Assembly (NCBI RefSeq): GCF_028737205.1
Contig: NZ_JAQZAL010000038.1
Coordinates: 1-55,450 of the forward strand
Reading direction: 5' to 3'
From: Actinomycetospora lutea
Lineage (GTDB): Bacteria; Actinomycetota; Actinomycetes; Mycobacteriales; Pseudonocardiaceae
DNA: 55,450 nucleotides
Position 1 is the stretch's first letter; every line of letters starts with the position of its first letter. The position numbers were made by a program, and so were the translations under genes. The notes beneath the pieces are model-generated. The model was given only the letters and a program-made list of their open reading frames with translations. It made no database searches and was not told the origin of the DNA. Shown piece by piece: positions 25,636-36,895 of this stretch.

Positions 25636-27981
25636 ATGTCCGGCCGGACCCTCCTCGACCACCTGCGCGCCCAGGACGACGACACCCTGGGCGCGCTGCT
25701 GCGTGCCCGCCCGGATCTGGCCCTGCCCGCCCCCGCCGACACCGGCGTCGTCGCCACCCGCGCGAGCGTGCGGATGTCGGTCGGCCGGGCGTGCGAGGAC
25801 CTCGACGCCTTCACCCTGCAGGTGGTCGACGCGCTGCTCGTGATGCGCGCCGACGAGGCGCCCGTCGCCGTCGGCGACGTGCTCGCGCTGCTTGGTCCCG
25901 ACCGCGCCGGGGCCGGCCGCGCCGCGCTCGCCGACCTCGAGAGCCGCGCCCTGTGCTGGCCCGACGGCTCGACGCTCGACCCGGACCTGCCGACCGCCGA
26001 CCCGGACGCCCGCGCAGGCCTGCGCGCCGTGCCCGCGCTGCGCGACGTCTCCGTGCGCTACCCCGGCGGCCTCGGCCGCCCGGCGCCGGAGTTCTCCGCG
26101 ATCGCCACCGCCGACGACTTCCGCGCGGTCGTCGACGCCCTGCCCGCCGACGAGCGCGCCGTGGTGGAGGCGCTGTCCGCCGACGGGCCGGTCGGGCGCA
26201 GCCGTGCCCAGGGCCCCGACGACGGCCCGGTCGGCCGGCTGCTCGCCGCGGGCCTGCTGCACCGCGTCGACCACGAGACCGTCGAGCTCACCCGCGAGGC
26301 CGCCCTCGGCGTGCGGGGCGACCGCCCGCTCGGCGACGTCGCGCTCGCCGACCCCATGCCGGCCCCCCGCGTGCGGGCGCCCGCCGACGTCGACGCGACC
26401 GCCGCCGGCGAGATCCTCGAGCTGGTGCGGCGCGCGGAGGTCGTGCTGACGTCGTGGTCGGACACCCCGCCCGCGGTCCTGCGCTCCGGCGGGCTCGGGG
26501 TGCGCGACCTGCGCCGGGTCGCCCGCGACCTGCAGCTCACCGAGGCCGACGCGGCCCTGCTCGTCGAGGTGCTCGCGGGGGCGGGGCTGATCGCGGTCTC
26601 GGAGGGCGGCGACCCGACGTGGACGCCGACCGTCACCGTCGACCGCTGGTTCGCCGCGGGGCCCGACGTGCGCTGGGTGGTGCTCGCCCGCGGCTGGCTC
26701 GACACGCCCCGCGCGCCGTCGCTGGTCGGGGCGCGCGACGTCGGCGACAAGCTCATCGGCCCGCTCTCCGACGAGGCCCGCCGGCCCTGGGCGCCGGCGC
26801 TGCGCCGCCGGGTGCTCGACCGGCTGCGCGAGTTCGACGACGGCGCGGGCCCGCCCAGCGCCGACGACCTCGTCGCGTCCCTCGCGTGGCGCGCGCCGCG
26901 CAAGGGCGGCAGCCGGCGCGACGAGATGATCCGCACGGTGCTGCGCGAGGCGACGGTGATGGGCCTGGTCGCCCACGACGCGATCACCTCCGCGGCGCGC
27001 GAGCTGCTCGTGCCCGCCCGCGGCCCCGGCGACGACCCCGACGGCGCGGCCGCCGCGGCGCTGCGGCGGGCGCTGCCCGATCCCGTCGACCACGTGCTCC
27101 TGCAGGCCGACCTCACCGCGGTCGCCCCCGGGCGCCTGGAGCCCGAGCTGGCCGCCGCGCTCGACCGCGTCGCCGACGTCGAGTCCTCGGGGGCGGCGTC
27201 GGTGTACCGCATCACCGAGGCCACCGTGCGGCGCGCCCTCGACCTCGGGCAGACCGCCGCCGACCTGCACGAGCTGTTCGCGACCCGCTCGGCCACCCCG
27301 GTGCCCCAGGGCCTGACCTACCTCGTCGACGACGTCGCCCGCCGCCACGGTCGCCTGCGCGGCGGGGCGGCGGCGGCGTTCCTGCGCTCGGAGGACGAGG
27401 CCCTCATCGCCGAGGTGATGGTGCACCCGGAGGCCGAGCGCCTCGAGCTGCGCCGCATCGCGCCGACCGTGCTCGTCAGCACCCAGCCGCTGGTCGACGT
27501 GCTCGAGGCGCTGCGTGCCGCCGGCCTGTCACCCGTCGCCGAGGACGAGGTCGGCGGGGTGCTCGACCTGCGCCCCCGTGGGCGGCGCACCCCGGCGAAG
27601 CGGCCCGAGCGCGCCGTGGGCACCACGCCGACGCTCTCCGAGGACCAGATCACCGCGCTCGTGGCCCAGCTCCGCGCCGGCGACCGCGCCGCCACCGCGC
27701 CCCGGGGCCGCGCGACCGGCGCCGGCCAGGGGCGCACGGCCACCTCGGCCACCGTCGCCGTCCTCGCCGAGGCGGCCCGCACGGGGCGCAGCGTGTGGAT
27801 CGGCTACGTCGACTCGCACGGCACCGCGTCCCAGCGCGTCGTGCGCCCGCTGCGCGTCGGCGGCGGCGTGCTCGAGGGTGTCGAGGACGACGGCGACAGC
27901 AACGGCGCCCCGGTCGGCGGCGCGGCCCTGTCCTTCGCCCTGCACCGGATCACCTCGGTGAGCGTGCTCGCCGACCGCTGA
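25636..27981 (+). CDS. Helicase-associated (Helicase_C_3-like) protein, Rv0862c-type
   Basis: A 781-residue protein that resembles the actinobacterial helicase-associated family found beside XPB helicase, as in Rv0862c. There is no Walker A motif. The N-terminal 300 residues are helical and winged-helix-like; the region near 500-610 ([20 protein letters not shown]) matches the family's XPB-like segment. The C-terminus ([20 protein letters not shown]) looks like a WYL-type sensory fold. The likely role is in DNA repair with XPB. XPB itself lies about 6.7 kb further on, beyond the conservon. Confidence 0.78.
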   Translation: MSGRTLLDHLRAQDDDTLGALLRARPDLALPAPADTGVVATRASVRMSVGRACEDLDAFTLQVVDALLVMRADEAPVAVGDVLALLGPDRAGAGRAALADLESRALCWPDGSTLDPDLPTADPDARAGLRAVPALRDVSVRYPGGLGRPAPEFSAIATADDFRAVVDALPADERAVVEALSADGPVGRSRAQGPDDGPVGRLLAAGLLHRVDHETVELTREAALGVRGDRPLGDVALADPMPAPRVRAPADVDATAAGEILELVRRAEVVLTSWSDTPPAVLRSGGLGVRDLRRVARDLQLTEADAALLVEVLAGAGLIAVSEGGDPTWTPTVTVDRWFAAGPDVRWVVLARGWLDTPRAPSLVGARDVGDKLIGPLSDEARRPWAPALRRRVLDRLREFDDGAGPPSADDLVASLAWRAPRKGGSRRDEMIRTVLREATVMGLVAHDAITSAARELLVPARGPGDDPDGAAAAALRRALPDPVDHVLLQADLTAVAPGRLEPELAAALDRVADVESSGAASVYRITEATVRRALDLGQTAADLHELFATRSATPVPQGLTYLVDDVARRHGRLRGGAAAAFLRSEDEALIAEVMVHPEAERLELRRIAPTVLVSTQPLVDVLEALRAAGLSPVAEDEVGGVLDLRPRGRRTPAKRPERAVGTTPTLSEDQITALVAQLRAGDRAATAPRGRATGAGQGRTATSATVAVLAEAARTGRSVWIGYVDSHGTASQRVVRPLRVGGGVLEGVEDDGDSNGAPVGGAALSFALHRITSVSVLADR

Positions 27982-28010
27982 CGGCTGCCCGGGCTGGGCC
28001 GAGCGCCGGG

Positions 28011-28613
28011 TCAGGCTCGCGCGCCGACCGCCCAGACCTGCATCGCGTGCTCGACGAGGGCGATGAGCGCCTGCTTCGTCGACTCCCGGTCGCGGGCGTC
28101 GACGGTGAGGATCGGCACCGACGGGTCGATCGCCAGCGCCTCGCGGACGTCCTCGAGCTCGTGGCGCAGGACGCCGTCGAAGCAGTTCACGCCGAGCACG
28201 TAGGGCAGGCGCCGGTCCTCGAAGAAGTCGACCGCGGCGAAGCAGTCGGCGAGCCGGCGGGTGTCGGCGAGCACCACCGCGCCGATGGCGCCGCGCACGA
28301 GGTCGTCCCACATGAACCAGAACCGGTCCTGCCCGGGCGTGCCGAACAGGTAGAGGATCAGGTCGGAGTCGAGCGAGACGCGGCCGAAGTCCATGGCCAC
28401 CGTGGTGGTGCGCTTGTTGGGCACCGCCGAGAGGTCGTCGACGCCCGAGCTGGCGTCGGTCATCACGGCCTCGGTCGTCAGCGGGTCGATCTCGGAGACC
28501 GAGCCCACGAACGTGGTCTTGCCGACCCCGAACCCCCCGGCCACGACGATCTTGGCTGAGGTGGTGGTCGGGACCGGCTCGGCGACCGCTGCGTCAGAGC
28601 CGTCGTAGTCCAC
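28011..28613 (-). CDS. Conservon GTPase (CvnD-like)
   Basis: A 200-residue small GTP-binding protein, last gene of the four-gene conservon. The P-loop is GGFGVGKTT near residues 26-34, the G3-like motif is LFGTPGQDRF and a G4-like segment is GVNCFDG. In Streptomyces these proteins work with the membrane kinase and roadblock partner in a complex likened to eukaryotic G-protein systems, affecting development and secondary metabolism. GTG 28613 overlaps the DUF742 gene by 20 bp. Confidence 0.9.
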   Translation of the reverse strand: MDYDGSDAAVAEPVPTTTSAKIVVAGGFGVGKTTFVGSVSEIDPLTTEAVMTDASSGVDDLSAVPNKRTTTVAMDFGRVSLDSDLILYLFGTPGQDRFWFMWDDLVRGAIGAVVLADTRRLADCFAAVDFFEDRRLPYVLGVNCFDGVLRHELEDVREALAIDPSVPILTVDARDRESTKQALIALVEHAMQVWAVGARA

Positions 28614-29271
28614 TCAACACCCTTTCCATCAATGCCATGTCCGGGACGTCGCCCGAGGTCGAGGCGGTCTGGTGCACCACGACGGTTCCCTGGGACGCCA
28701 TGTCGCCGATCACGACCCGGGCCACGCCGAGCGGCAGCTTCAGCATCGCCGCCACCTCCGCGACGGACCGGGGCTCGGCGCACAGTTCGGCCACGGCACG
28801 GTGCTCGTACTGGGGGATCCGCGACGGGTCGCGGCCCGCGGTGCCGACCGAGACCAGGGTCTCGACGGCGAGGTCGTAGACCGGGCGGGTCCGCCCGCCG
28901 GTCCAGGCGTAGGGACGCACGATCGCGACGTCGTCGGCGCGCTCGGCGGGCGGCTCCGGCTCGGGGAGCTCGTGCCGTGGCGGGCCACCGGGCTGGGGCA
29001 CGCCGTAGGGGGCCGTCTGGGGCTCCCCGGGCGCCAGGGCGTGCGCCCCGTCGGGCACGCCCTCGCCGTACAGGTAACCGTCGGGGGCGACGGCGCCCTC
29101 GGTCGGCGGGCCGACCTCGCCGGGCGCCGGCGTGGCGGGCGGCGACGTCTCCGCCGGCTCCTCGGCGTTGCGGCGTCGCCGGAAGAGCCCGCGGCGCTCG
29201 CCGCGCGGCTTCACCGGACCGCTGATGCCGTTGAGGACGTCGGCGAAGGACTCGCCGGAGTCATCGCTCAC
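28594..29271 (-). CDS. DUF742 protein (CvnC-like)
   Basis: A 225-residue protein. The DUF742 domain, a winged-helix-like fold, is about residues 112-225 (VRPYAWTGGRTRPVYDLAVE and onward, ending LMERVLSGLRRL). The first 110 residues are Pro/Gly/Glu-rich with a basic patch RRGLFRRRRN, longer than the usual conservon member. The start is GTG 29271. It sits between the roadblock and GTPase genes in conserved order. Confidence 0.9.
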   Translation of the reverse strand: MSDDSGESFADVLNGISGPVKPRGERRGLFRRRRNAEEPAETSPPATPAPGEVGPPTEGAVAPDGYLYGEGVPDGAHALAPGEPQTAPYGVPQPGGPPRHELPEPEPPAERADDVAIVRPYAWTGGRTRPVYDLAVETLVSVGTAGRDPSRIPQYEHRAVAELCAEPRSVAEVAAMLKLPLGVARVVIGDMASQGTVVVHQTASTSGDVPDMALMERVLSGLRRL

Positions 29272-29293
29272 CGGTCGTCACCCCCTCGTGACG

Positions 29294-29716
29294 TCATCGC
29301 ACCGCCGACCCCTGGAGCTCGGCGCGGAGCTCGGGGGTCAACAGCTGCCCGACCCGGTCGACCAGGAGGGTCATCTCGTAGCCGACCAGGCCGATGTCGC
29401 AGTTCGGGGCGGCGAGCGTCGCGAGGCACGAACCGTCGCTGATCGACATGAGCAGGACGATGCCCCGCTCCATCTCCACCACCGTCTGCACGACGTCGCC
29501 GGCCTCGAAGCAGCGCGCGGCGCCCTGCGTGAGGCTGACCAGGCCGGACGCGACCGCTGCCAGCTGGTCGGCGCGGTCACGCGGCAGGCGGTTGGACGCC
29601 GTGAGCAGCAGCCCGTCGGCCGACACCACGACCGCGTGCGCCACCCCCGGCACCCGCTCGGCGAAGTTCGAGACCAACCAGCCGAAGCGGCTCGGCTGCG
29701 ACTGGGCTCCGGTCAC
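29294..29716 (-). CDS. Roadblock/LC7-domain protein (CvnB-like)
   Basis: A 140-residue roadblock protein, the expected regulator of the GTPase. The fold covers nearly all of it, with [20 protein letters not shown] at the N-terminus and [20 protein letters not shown] in the middle. GTG 29716 overlaps the kinase stop (GTGA). Confidence 0.9.
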   Translation of the reverse strand: MTGAQSQPSRFGWLVSNFAERVPGVAHAVVVSADGLLLTASNRLPRDRADQLAAVASGLVSLTQGAARCFEAGDVVQTVVEMERGIVLLMSISDGSCLATLAAPNCDIGLVGYEMTLLVDRVGQLLTPELRAELQGSAVR

Positions 29717-32700
29717 TGCTCCTCCTCATCCCCGGGGCGAGCGTCCTGCGGCGCGCCCTCGGTCTCCCCCGGCCGGCCGCGGCGGGTGGACCGCCCGTCG
29801 GCCACGCCCTGCTGATAGCTCGCGAGACGGCCACGGATGGCGTCGGCGCTGCGCCGCGGGGCCGGCCCCGCGGTCGTCGGGCCCTCGCCCGGACGCGCGG
29901 CGCCCGGCACGAGCTGCGCGCGCGGCCGGCGCTTCGGCAGGCCCGCCTCGGTCGTGCCGCCCGGGCTCACCCCGGCGTCCAGGGCGTCGGCGGTCGCCGC
30001 GGCGGCGCGCCAGCCCTCGTCGCCCGAGGTCGAGGCCCACTCCGCCTCGTCCGGTCCCGCCGCCGGCGGTGCCTCCCGGAACCACGCGGACGCGACCTCG
30101 TCGTAGATCGGCGTCCGCTCCCGCTGCGGCCGTCCGGCCCGGGTGGGCAGGCGCTCCGGCACCGCCCGCGCGGGCGCGCCGACACCGCCGCCCCCGTTGC
30201 GGGTGTGCCCGTTGCCCTCGGCCGGCGGCGTCGCGTCGAAGAGGCGGTCCGGTGGCCCGCCCGGCGCGGCGCCGGCGGGCACCAGCGGCGCGGCCGGGCC
30301 CGGAGGGCCGGGACGCTGCGGGCCCTGGGGTGCACCGCGCCGCGGCAGGGCGCCGGGGCTCTGCGGGCCCGCGGCCGGACGCTGCGGCGCGTCCGGGACC
30401 GGCGGGGCCTGCGGTGCCGACGGCTCGGGCGGGGTCACCGGCTCGGCCGGCGCGGCGACCTCGGAGCTCTCCGACGCCACCGGCGTCTCCGTGACCTCCG
30501 TGGCCTCGGCGGGCTCGGTGGCGTCGGCGGGCTCGAGGGCCTCGACGGTCTCCGGTGCCTCGTCCGTCTCACCGGTCGTGCGGCGCGGACGCAGCCGCGG
30601 CGCCGTCCCCGGCGAGAACCTCGCCCCGGTCGGCGGCAGGCGGCGACCCGAGGGCCGCATGCCGCGGGGCTCGCCCGGGGCCTGCGGCGACTCCTGCTCC
30701 GGGGTCTCCGGGGTCTCCGGGGTCTCCGCGCCCTCGGGCACCTCGGTCTCCGCGACCTCGGGAACCGAGGGCGCCTCGGTCGCGGTGTCCGAGGTGCTCG
30801 CCACGGGCTCGTCGGCGGCGGGCGCCTCCGGTGTCGCCGACGACGCGCTCTCCGGCGACCCCGCCGGCCACGCCGGGCGGGCCTGCGGGCGCACCACGCG
30901 CGGGCGCAGCGGGAGCATGCCGCGGCGGTTCGGCAGCGCCTCCGGGGCCGGCGCCTCGTCCTGCTCCGGCGCCTGCTCCTCCGTGACCTCGTCGGCGACG
31001 ACGTCCTCGGCCGGCGCCTCGACGGCGGGGTCCTCGGCGCGCTCCTCGACCTCGTCGGCCGTCTCCTCGCCGGGCACGGGCCCGGGCGGGGGCACGACGG
31101 GCGCGCCGTTCCACATCGGCGGGCCGGCGGCAGGCCCGCGCGGCGGGCCACCGGGCGACGGGCCGTACGGCCCGGCGGGGCCGCGTCCGGGCGGGGCACC
31201 CCGCCATCCCGGGGGCGGCACCGGGCCGGGAGCACCCGGGCCGCCGGGCGGCGGGCCCCAGACCGGGCCGGCGGGACGGCCGGGCGCGCCGGGCGTGGTC
31301 GCGCCGCCGCCACCGCCGAAGCCTCCGGGTCCGGTCGGCGCGCCCATGCCTCCGGGCCCCCCGGGCTGGCCGGGCAGACCCGGCAGCGGCCCGTGGGGCG
31401 CACCCTGCGGCCGGCCCTGCCGGGGCGGCCGACCCTGCTGACCCTGCTGCTGGCCGTCCTGCGGGGCGTCGGGGGCCTCCTCGGGCCCCTCGGCGTCCTC
31501 CCGCTTCCACGAGAGGTCCTCGTCGTCCTCGTCGACCGGCTCGTCCTCGTCGACGGGCTCGACCGGCTCGGCGGGCTCCACCGGCTCGGCGGGGACCCCG
31601 TCGTCGCCGGGCTCCTCGGCACGACGGCTGCGCCGGCGCGCGGCGGCCGCGCCGATCAGGGCGGCCGCGCCGCCCGCGACCGCGGCACCGCCGACGAAGC
31701 CGTGGCGGCCCTGCTCCTCCTGCTCGGGGGCCTGCTGGCCGTCGGCGTCGGCGGGGGACCCGGCGAACGCCGTCGCCCGCTGGTCGGCGGCCTCGCCCTG
31801 CACGGTCGCGGGCTCCTCCGCGCCGTCGGCCGGCTCCGGGACCGGTCCGCGCTCGGGCGGCCGTCCGGGGCCCGCCGGGCCGCCAGGACCGCCCGGGCGT
31901 CCGGGCAGACCCGGGCCACCGGGGCCCGCGTGCCCGTTGCTGCCGTGCCCGTTGCCCCCGTGCCCGTTGCCGGCCGGCGCGCCGTTCGCCACCCCGCGCC
32001 GCGGCAGCATCGGGCGCCGCTCCGACCCGCCGTCGGGGGCCGGCGGGCGGCCCTGCTCCGGGGCGGGGTCGCCGCCGGGCGCGAAGAACGCCCCGGGTGC
32101 GCCGGCCGTGCGCCGCTCGCGCTGGGGCAGGCCGTTCGTGCCGCGCGCCTGCTCGGGGACCGATCCGGTGCCGGCCGGGGCCTCGGGCCGGCGCGGCGCG
32201 GACCCGGCACCGAGCGCGGGCCGGCCCTCGGTCGTGCCTGCGAGCACCGCCGACGCCGGGACCAGCGCCGTCGCGGCGACGCCGCCGTCGTCGCGGTTGC
32301 GCAGCTCCACGGTGATGCCGTGGCGGGTCGCGAGGCGGCCGACCACGAACAGGCCCATGCGCCGGGACGCCGACACGTCGACCGTCGGCGGCGAGTCGAG
32401 CCGCACGTTGGCCTCGTGCAGGTCGTCCTCGCTCATGCCGACGCCGGAGTCGAGGATCTCGACGAGCACCGAGCCGTCGCCGTTCTGCGTGGCCTGCACC
32501 CGCACGCGGGTGTCGGGTGCCGAGAACGTGGTCGCGTTCTCGAGCAGCTCGGCCACGAGGTGCACGACGTCGCTCGCGGTGCGGCCCAGCAGCTGGGCCT
32601 GCGGCGGCGGCGCGAGGTCGATGCGCTGGTACTGCTCGACCTCCGAGGCGGCGGCGCGCAGCACGTCGACCAGCGGCACCGGACGGCTGCCGCGCCGCGA

Positions 32701-34221
32701 GAGGTCGGTGCCCGAGAGCACCAGGAGGTTCTCGGAGTTGCGGCGCATGCGCGTCGCGAGGTGGTCGAGCTGGAAGAGGTTGGAGAGCGCCTCCGGGTCC
32801 TCCTCGGAGTTCTCCAGCTGCTCGATCAGCCGCAGCTGGCGCTCGACCAGCGCCTGCGAGCGCCGGGACAGGTTGACGAAGATCGAGTTGAACGCCGAGC
32901 GCAGACCGGCCTGCTCGGCGGCCAGGCGGACCGCCTGCTCGTGCACCTGGTCGAAGGCGCGGGCGACCTGCCCGATCTCCTCGCGCGTGTTGATCGGTGT
33001 CGGGACGATCGTGGTGTCGGGCGTCTCGCCCTCGCGCAGGCTCTTGACGGCCTGCGGCAGCCGTCGCTCGGCGACGTCGAGGGCGGTGCGCCGCAGCAGG
33101 CGCAGCGGGCGCAGCAGCGAGCGGGTCACGAAGAAAACCACCGCGGCGCCGGCCATCAGGGCCAGCAGCAGGATCACCGAGGCGACGCCGGCACCGTTGC
33201 GGGCGGCGGCCTGCAGCGCGCCCGCCTGCTCCTGGAGCTGGCCGCGCAGCTGCTCGGACGTCGCGGCGTCGCGGTCCTCGACGGCGGCGGACGCGCGCTC
33301 CCAGTCCGGGCCCGCCACCTGCAGCGGGAGGCCCGCCGCCCCGCGGCCGAGCACGACCTGGGCCAGCAGGTCGCGGTTGTCGACGTCCGGGCCGACGACG
33401 GCGTCGGCGAGCGCGGCGTTGTCGGTGCCGACCGCCGAGCGGAAGTCGTCGACGGCGATCGAGCGGCGCAGCGTCGCGTTGCGCGCCTGGTCGATCGACG
33501 GCGCGTCGATGCGGCCCGCGGCGATCCCGGCCGCGACGACGGCCTGGACGTAGGCGTCCTCCTCGCGGACCACCGACAGCGAGTACAGCCCGGAGGAGAG
33601 CCCCGCGACGCTCGGGTCGGCGGCCTCGCGGGAGAGCGAGCGGTCGAAGACCTCGAGGGTGTCGATCGTCTCGGTGTAGCGCGCGATGGCCCCGGCGGCG
33701 TCGACGCGGCCGTCGATGACGTCGTCGCGCAGCCGGTCGAGCTGGTCGATCTCGCCGTCGGCCTGGTCGAAGGCCGTGATCGTCTGCTGGTCGAGCGAGT
33801 CGGCCGCGCCGGCCGAGCGGCGCAGCTCGGAGGTCGCGTCGCGCGTCGCATCGATGCGCTGCTCGACGGGCCCGGAGCCGCCGGCGCGGTTGGCCGCCAC
33901 GTAGACCGCCGCGGCCGAGCGCTCGTCGGCGAGGTCGCCGAGCACGCGCGCCGTGCTGTCCTCCAGGGCCACCGCCTGCTGGACGCTGTCGTAGGACGCG
34001 GCCTCCTGCGTCTGCTCGACGATGCGGAGCACGCCGAGGGTCAGCACGAAGATCGTCGGCACCAGCAGCACCGCGGTCAGCTTGACCGGCAGGCTCCAGT
34101 TGCGCAGGGCCAGCCGCTCGGTCCAGTCGCCGCCGGAGCGGTCGTCCGGACCGGGGCGGCCGTCCTGCGGATCGTGGTACCGCACCGGCGTGCGCTCGGG
34201 TGCTCGCTCAGGAGTGGTCAC
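29713..34221 (-). CDS. Conservon sensor histidine kinase (CvnA-like) with very long tail
   Basis: A 1502-residue membrane kinase. Order: TM1 48-68; an extracytoplasmic nitrate/nitrite-sensor-like helical domain 70-340; TM2 346-368; a HAMP-like region; helices with [19 protein letters not shown] (His487); and a HATPase at about 545-660 with N box [10 protein letters not shown] and DSGVGM. Residues 662-1502 are a Pro/Ala/Gly/Glu-rich tail with collagen-like and NGHGGNGHG repeats, plus a hydrophobic patch [20 protein letters not shown]. This tail makes it longer than most family members. GTG 34221 has GGGAGG upstream. It overlaps the roadblock gene. Confidence 0.9.
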   Translation of the reverse strand: MTTPERAPERTPVRYHDPQDGRPGPDDRSGGDWTERLALRNWSLPVKLTAVLLVPTIFVLTLGVLRIVEQTQEAASYDSVQQAVALEDSTARVLGDLADERSAAAVYVAANRAGGSGPVEQRIDATRDATSELRRSAGAADSLDQQTITAFDQADGEIDQLDRLRDDVIDGRVDAAGAIARYTETIDTLEVFDRSLSREAADPSVAGLSSGLYSLSVVREEDAYVQAVVAAGIAAGRIDAPSIDQARNATLRRSIAVDDFRSAVGTDNAALADAVVGPDVDNRDLLAQVVLGRGAAGLPLQVAGPDWERASAAVEDRDAATSEQLRGQLQEQAGALQAAARNGAGVASVILLLALMAGAAVVFFVTRSLLRPLRLLRRTALDVAERRLPQAVKSLREGETPDTTIVPTPINTREEIGQVARAFDQVHEQAVRLAAEQAGLRSAFNSIFVNLSRRSQALVERQLRLIEQLENSEEDPEALSNLFQLDHLATRMRRNSENLLVLSGTDLSRRGSRPVPLVDVLRAAASEVEQYQRIDLAPPPQAQLLGRTASDVVHLVAELLENATTFSAPDTRVRVQATQNGDGSVLVEILDSGVGMSEDDLHEANVRLDSPPTVDVSASRRMGLFVVGRLATRHGITVELRNRDDGGVAATALVPASAVLAGTTEGRPALGAGSAPRRPEAPAGTGSVPEQARGTNGLPQRERRTAGAPGAFFAPGGDPAPEQGRPPAPDGGSERRPMLPRRGVANGAPAGNGHGGNGHGSNGHAGPGGPGLPGRPGGPGGPAGPGRPPERGPVPEPADGAEEPATVQGEAADQRATAFAGSPADADGQQAPEQEEQGRHGFVGGAAVAGGAAALIGAAAARRRSRRAEEPGDDGVPAEPVEPAEPVEPVDEDEPVDEDDEDLSWKREDAEGPEEAPDAPQDGQQQGQQGRPPRQGRPQGAPHGPLPGLPGQPGGPGGMGAPTGPGGFGGGGGATTPGAPGRPAGPVWGPPPGGPGAPGPVPPPGWRGAPPGRGPAGPYGPSPGGPPRGPAAGPPMWNGAPVVPPPGPVPGEETADEVEERAEDPAVEAPAEDVVADEVTEEQAPEQDEAPAPEALPNRRGMLPLRPRVVRPQARPAWPAGSPESASSATPEAPAADEPVASTSDTATEAPSVPEVAETEVPEGAETPETPETPEQESPQAPGEPRGMRPSGRRLPPTGARFSPGTAPRLRPRRTTGETDEAPETVEALEPADATEPAEATEVTETPVASESSEVAAPAEPVTPPEPSAPQAPPVPDAPQRPAAGPQSPGALPRRGAPQGPQRPGPPGPAAPLVPAGAAPGGPPDRLFDATPPAEGNGHTRNGGGGVGAPARAVPERLPTRAGRPQRERTPIYDEVASAWFREAPPAAGPDEAEWASTSGDEGWRAAAATADALDAGVSPGGTTEAGLPKRRPRAQLVPGAARPGEGPTTAGPAPRRSADAIRGRLASYQQGVADGRSTRRGRPGETEGAPQDARPGDEEEQ

Positions 34222-34694
34222 GGACGGGTCCTCCCGGTTCCGCCGGTCGGTCGGACATCGCCCGGCGTCGCCCCACGCCGAACGCGTCCCTGGTCGACGC
34301 TCGGTGACCAGGGATGGGCTAGGGTCGCGACCGTCCGGTCCGCGGGAAGGCACGTGGGTGACACCGTGCGGCCACGCGGAGACACGTCGGTCCGACGATC
34401 GGGGAGCTTGGCGGGCGAGCGCATCAGCGTTGTCAGGTGTCCAGAGCGGTCGGCGCGGGTCCACGGGGACGTCGCGGCGGGCGAGCCCAGGCGCGGACGC
34501 GTGGGCTCGAGCGGGTCGGTGGTCACTCCTCCAGGGCGGGGTCGAGCGGGCCCACTGTAGCCGTCCGGTGACGGGGAATGCCCGGCGCGCCTGCAGCGCT
34601 CCCCGAGCGGTGTCCCTGCTCCGCCCGACGGCGTGTCGGTCCCCCGGAGGACAATGGGACGGACCACCCGCCGACGCGCCCGGAGGTCGAGAGG
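34222..34694. other. Divergent intergenic region, 473 bp
   Basis: It separates the conservon kinase from the XPB helicase. A TAGGGT -10-like hexamer occurs at 34320-34325 on the plus strand, with no clear -35. I see no gene or repeat. Confidence 0.45.
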
Positions 34695-36413
34695 TTGAGT
34701 CAGCCCGGCAACGGACCGCTCATCGTCCAGTCCGACAAGACCCTGCTGCTCGAGGTCGACCACGAGGCGGCCCCCGCCGCTCGTCAGGCCATCGCGCCGT
34801 TCGCCGAGCTCGAGCGCGCGCCCGAGCACGTCCACACCTACCGGGTGACGCCGCTCGCGCTGTGGAACGCGCGCGCCGCGGGCCACGACGCCGAGCAGGT
34901 CGTCGACGCGCTGGTGCAGTACTCCCGCTACGCGGTCCCGCAGGCCCTGCTCGTCGACGTCGTCGACACGATGGGCCGCTACGGGCGCCTGCAGCTGACC
35001 AACTCCCCCGTGCACGGCCTGGTCATGCTCTCCACCGACCGCGCGGTGCTCGAGGAGGTGCTGCGCAACAAGAAGATCGCCCCGATGCTCGGCGAGCGCA
35101 TCGACGACGACACCGTCGCGGTGCACCCCTCGGAGCGCGGGCGGCTCAAGCAGGCGCTGCTCAAGGTCGGCTGGCCCGCCGAGGACCTCGCGGGCTACGT
35201 CGACGGCGAGGCGCACCCGATCGAGCTCGACCAGTCCGACTGGGAGCTGCGCGACTACCAGGCCGACGCCGTCGAGGGGTTCTGGCACGGCGGCTCCGGG
35301 GTCGTCGTGCTCCCCTGCGGCGCGGGCAAGACCCTGGTCGGCGCGGCCGCGATGGCCAGGGCCGGCGCGACGACGCTGATCCTCGTCACCAACACCGTGG
35401 CCGGGCGCCAGTGGAAGCGCGAGCTCGTCGCGCGCACGTCGCTCACCGAGGACGAGATCGGCGAGTACTCCGGCGAGCGCAAGGAGATCCGCCCGGTCAC
35501 CATCGCGACCTACCAGGTGATGACCCGCAGGACGAAGGGCGAGTTCCGGGCGCTCGAGCTGTTCGACACCCGCGACTGGGGCCTGATCATCTACGACGAG
35601 GTCCACCTGCTGCCCGCGCCGGTGTTCCGCATGACCTCCGACCTGCAGTCGCGCCGCCGGCTCGGCCTCACCGCCACGCTCGTGCGCGAGGACGGCCGCG
35701 AGGGCGACGTCTTCTCGCTCATCGGCCCCAAGCGCTACGACGCCCCGTGGCGCGACATCGAGGCCCAGGGCTGGGTCGCGCCGGCCGACTGCGTCGAGGT
35801 CCGCGTCACGATGACCGACAACGAGCGGATCATCTACGCCACCGCCGAGGCCGAGGAGCGCTACCGGCTCTGCGCCTGCGCCAAGACGAAGATGCCGGTG
35901 GTCAAGAGCATCCTCGCCCGCCACGAGGGCGAGCCGGCGCTGGTCATCGGCGCCTACCTCGACCAGCTCGACGAGCTCGGCGTCGCGCTCGACGCCCCGG
36001 TCATCCAGGGCTCGACGAAGAACAAGGAGCGCGAGGTCCTGTTCGACCGGTTCCGCCGGGGCGAGATCCCGGTGCTGGTCGTGTCGAAGGTCGCGAACTT
36101 CTCCATCGACCTGCCCGAGGCCTCGGTCGCCATCCAGGTGTCGGGCACGTTCGGGTCGCGCCAGGAGGAGGCCCAGCGCCTCGGGCGCCTGCTGCGCCCC
36201 AAGGGCGACGGACGCCAGGCGCACTTCTACTCGGTGGTCGCGCGCGACTCGGTGGACGCGGAGTACGCGGCCCACCGCCAGCGCTTCCTCGCCGAGCAGG
36301 GCTACGCCTACCGGATCGTCGACGCCGACGACCTGGTCGGCCCGGCGATCCCCGACCTCGGCGCCGAGACCGAGGGCGAGCCGGAGTCCGAGCGGCAGGA
36401 CCCGACCGGCTAG
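34695..36413 (+). CDS. XPB/Ssl2-type DNA repair helicase
   Basis: A 572-residue superfamily 2 DNA helicase, homologous to eukaryotic XPB, acting in DNA repair. The order is an N-terminal damage-recognition-like region, then Walker A PCGAGKTL at residues 207-214, the DEVH box at 301-304, motif III LGLTATLVREDGREGD, and C-terminal helicase motifs including QRLGRLLRPK. The start is TTG 34695 with GGAGG upstream, giving the normal family N-terminus LIVQSDKTLLLEVDH. Its stop shares four bases (CTAG, 36410-36413) with the convergent MaoC gene. Confidence 0.92.
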   Translation: MSQPGNGPLIVQSDKTLLLEVDHEAAPAARQAIAPFAELERAPEHVHTYRVTPLALWNARAAGHDAEQVVDALVQYSRYAVPQALLVDVVDTMGRYGRLQLTNSPVHGLVMLSTDRAVLEEVLRNKKIAPMLGERIDDDTVAVHPSERGRLKQALLKVGWPAEDLAGYVDGEAHPIELDQSDWELRDYQADAVEGFWHGGSGVVVLPCGAGKTLVGAAAMARAGATTLILVTNTVAGRQWKRELVARTSLTEDEIGEYSGERKEIRPVTIATYQVMTRRTKGEFRALELFDTRDWGLIIYDEVHLLPAPVFRMTSDLQSRRRLGLTATLVREDGREGDVFSLIGPKRYDAPWRDIEAQGWVAPADCVEVRVTMTDNERIIYATAEAEERYRLCACAKTKMPVVKSILARHEGEPALVIGAYLDQLDELGVALDAPVIQGSTKNKEREVLFDRFRRGEIPVLVVSKVANFSIDLPEASVAIQVSGTFGSRQEEAQRLGRLLRPKGDGRQAHFYSVVARDSVDAEYAAHRQRFLAEQGYAYRIVDADDLVGPAIPDLGAETEGEPESERQDPTG

Positions 36414-36895
36414 CCGGCCTCCCGCTCCCCGTGCCCGCGGGACACGGGTCGCCGCACGTCCGCCGCCGCGGGCCGACCCTCGGTCCAGCACACCGCCGTG
36501 CCCTCCACGGCGACGACGCCGTCGTCGCGCGTCACCCGCACCGCGAGCGTGGTGATCGGCTTGTCGGTCCGCGCGGCCGTCACCTCCACCGACCCGGTGA
36601 TCACGTCACCGGGCCGGACCGGGGCGAGGAAACGCAGGTCGAGCTGCAGGAACACGCTGCCGGGCCCGGGCAGGTCCTCGGCGACCACGGCGTTGAGCAC
36701 GGCCGTGGTCACCCCGCCCTGCACGACGACGCCGCCGAACCGGGTCGCCGCGGCGAAGTCCTCGTCGTAGTGCAGGGGGTTGCGGTCGCCGGAGATCGCG
36801 GTGAAGAGCTCGATGTCGCGGGAGGTGACCGTGCGGGACCGGCCGGCCCGCTGTCCCACCCGGGGGCTCCGCGGGTCCTCGAGCGCCGCGCTCAC
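36410..36895 (-). CDS. MaoC-like hydratase/dehydratase
   Basis: A 161-residue hot-dog-fold protein, predicted to hydrate enoyl-CoA or act on a related thioester. The catalytic segment reads ISGDRNPLHYDEDFAAATRFG, with the Asp and His of R-specific hydratases, followed by GGVVVQGGVTTAVLNAVVAE. GTG 36895 overlaps the SnoaL gene stop (GTGA). The two are one operon under the activator-box promoter at 37391-37458. Confidence 0.87.
   Translation of the reverse strand: MSAALEDPRSPRVGQRAGRSRTVTSRDIELFTAISGDRNPLHYDEDFAAATRFGGVVVQGGVTTAVLNAVVAEDLPGPGSVFLQLDLRFLAPVRPGDVITGSVEVTAARTDKPITTLAVRVTRDDGVVAVEGTAVCWTEGRPAAADVRRPVSRGHGEREAG

Noticed and set aside
30205..34560. A 1451-codon open frame on the plus strand
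   Set aside because: Antisense to the conservon kinase; composition is low-complexity Arg/Gly/Leu with no recognisable domain.
34222..34694. TAGGGT at 34320 as the XPB promoter
   Set aside because: It is about 370 bp from the TTG start with no convincing -35, so I did not list it as a promoter.
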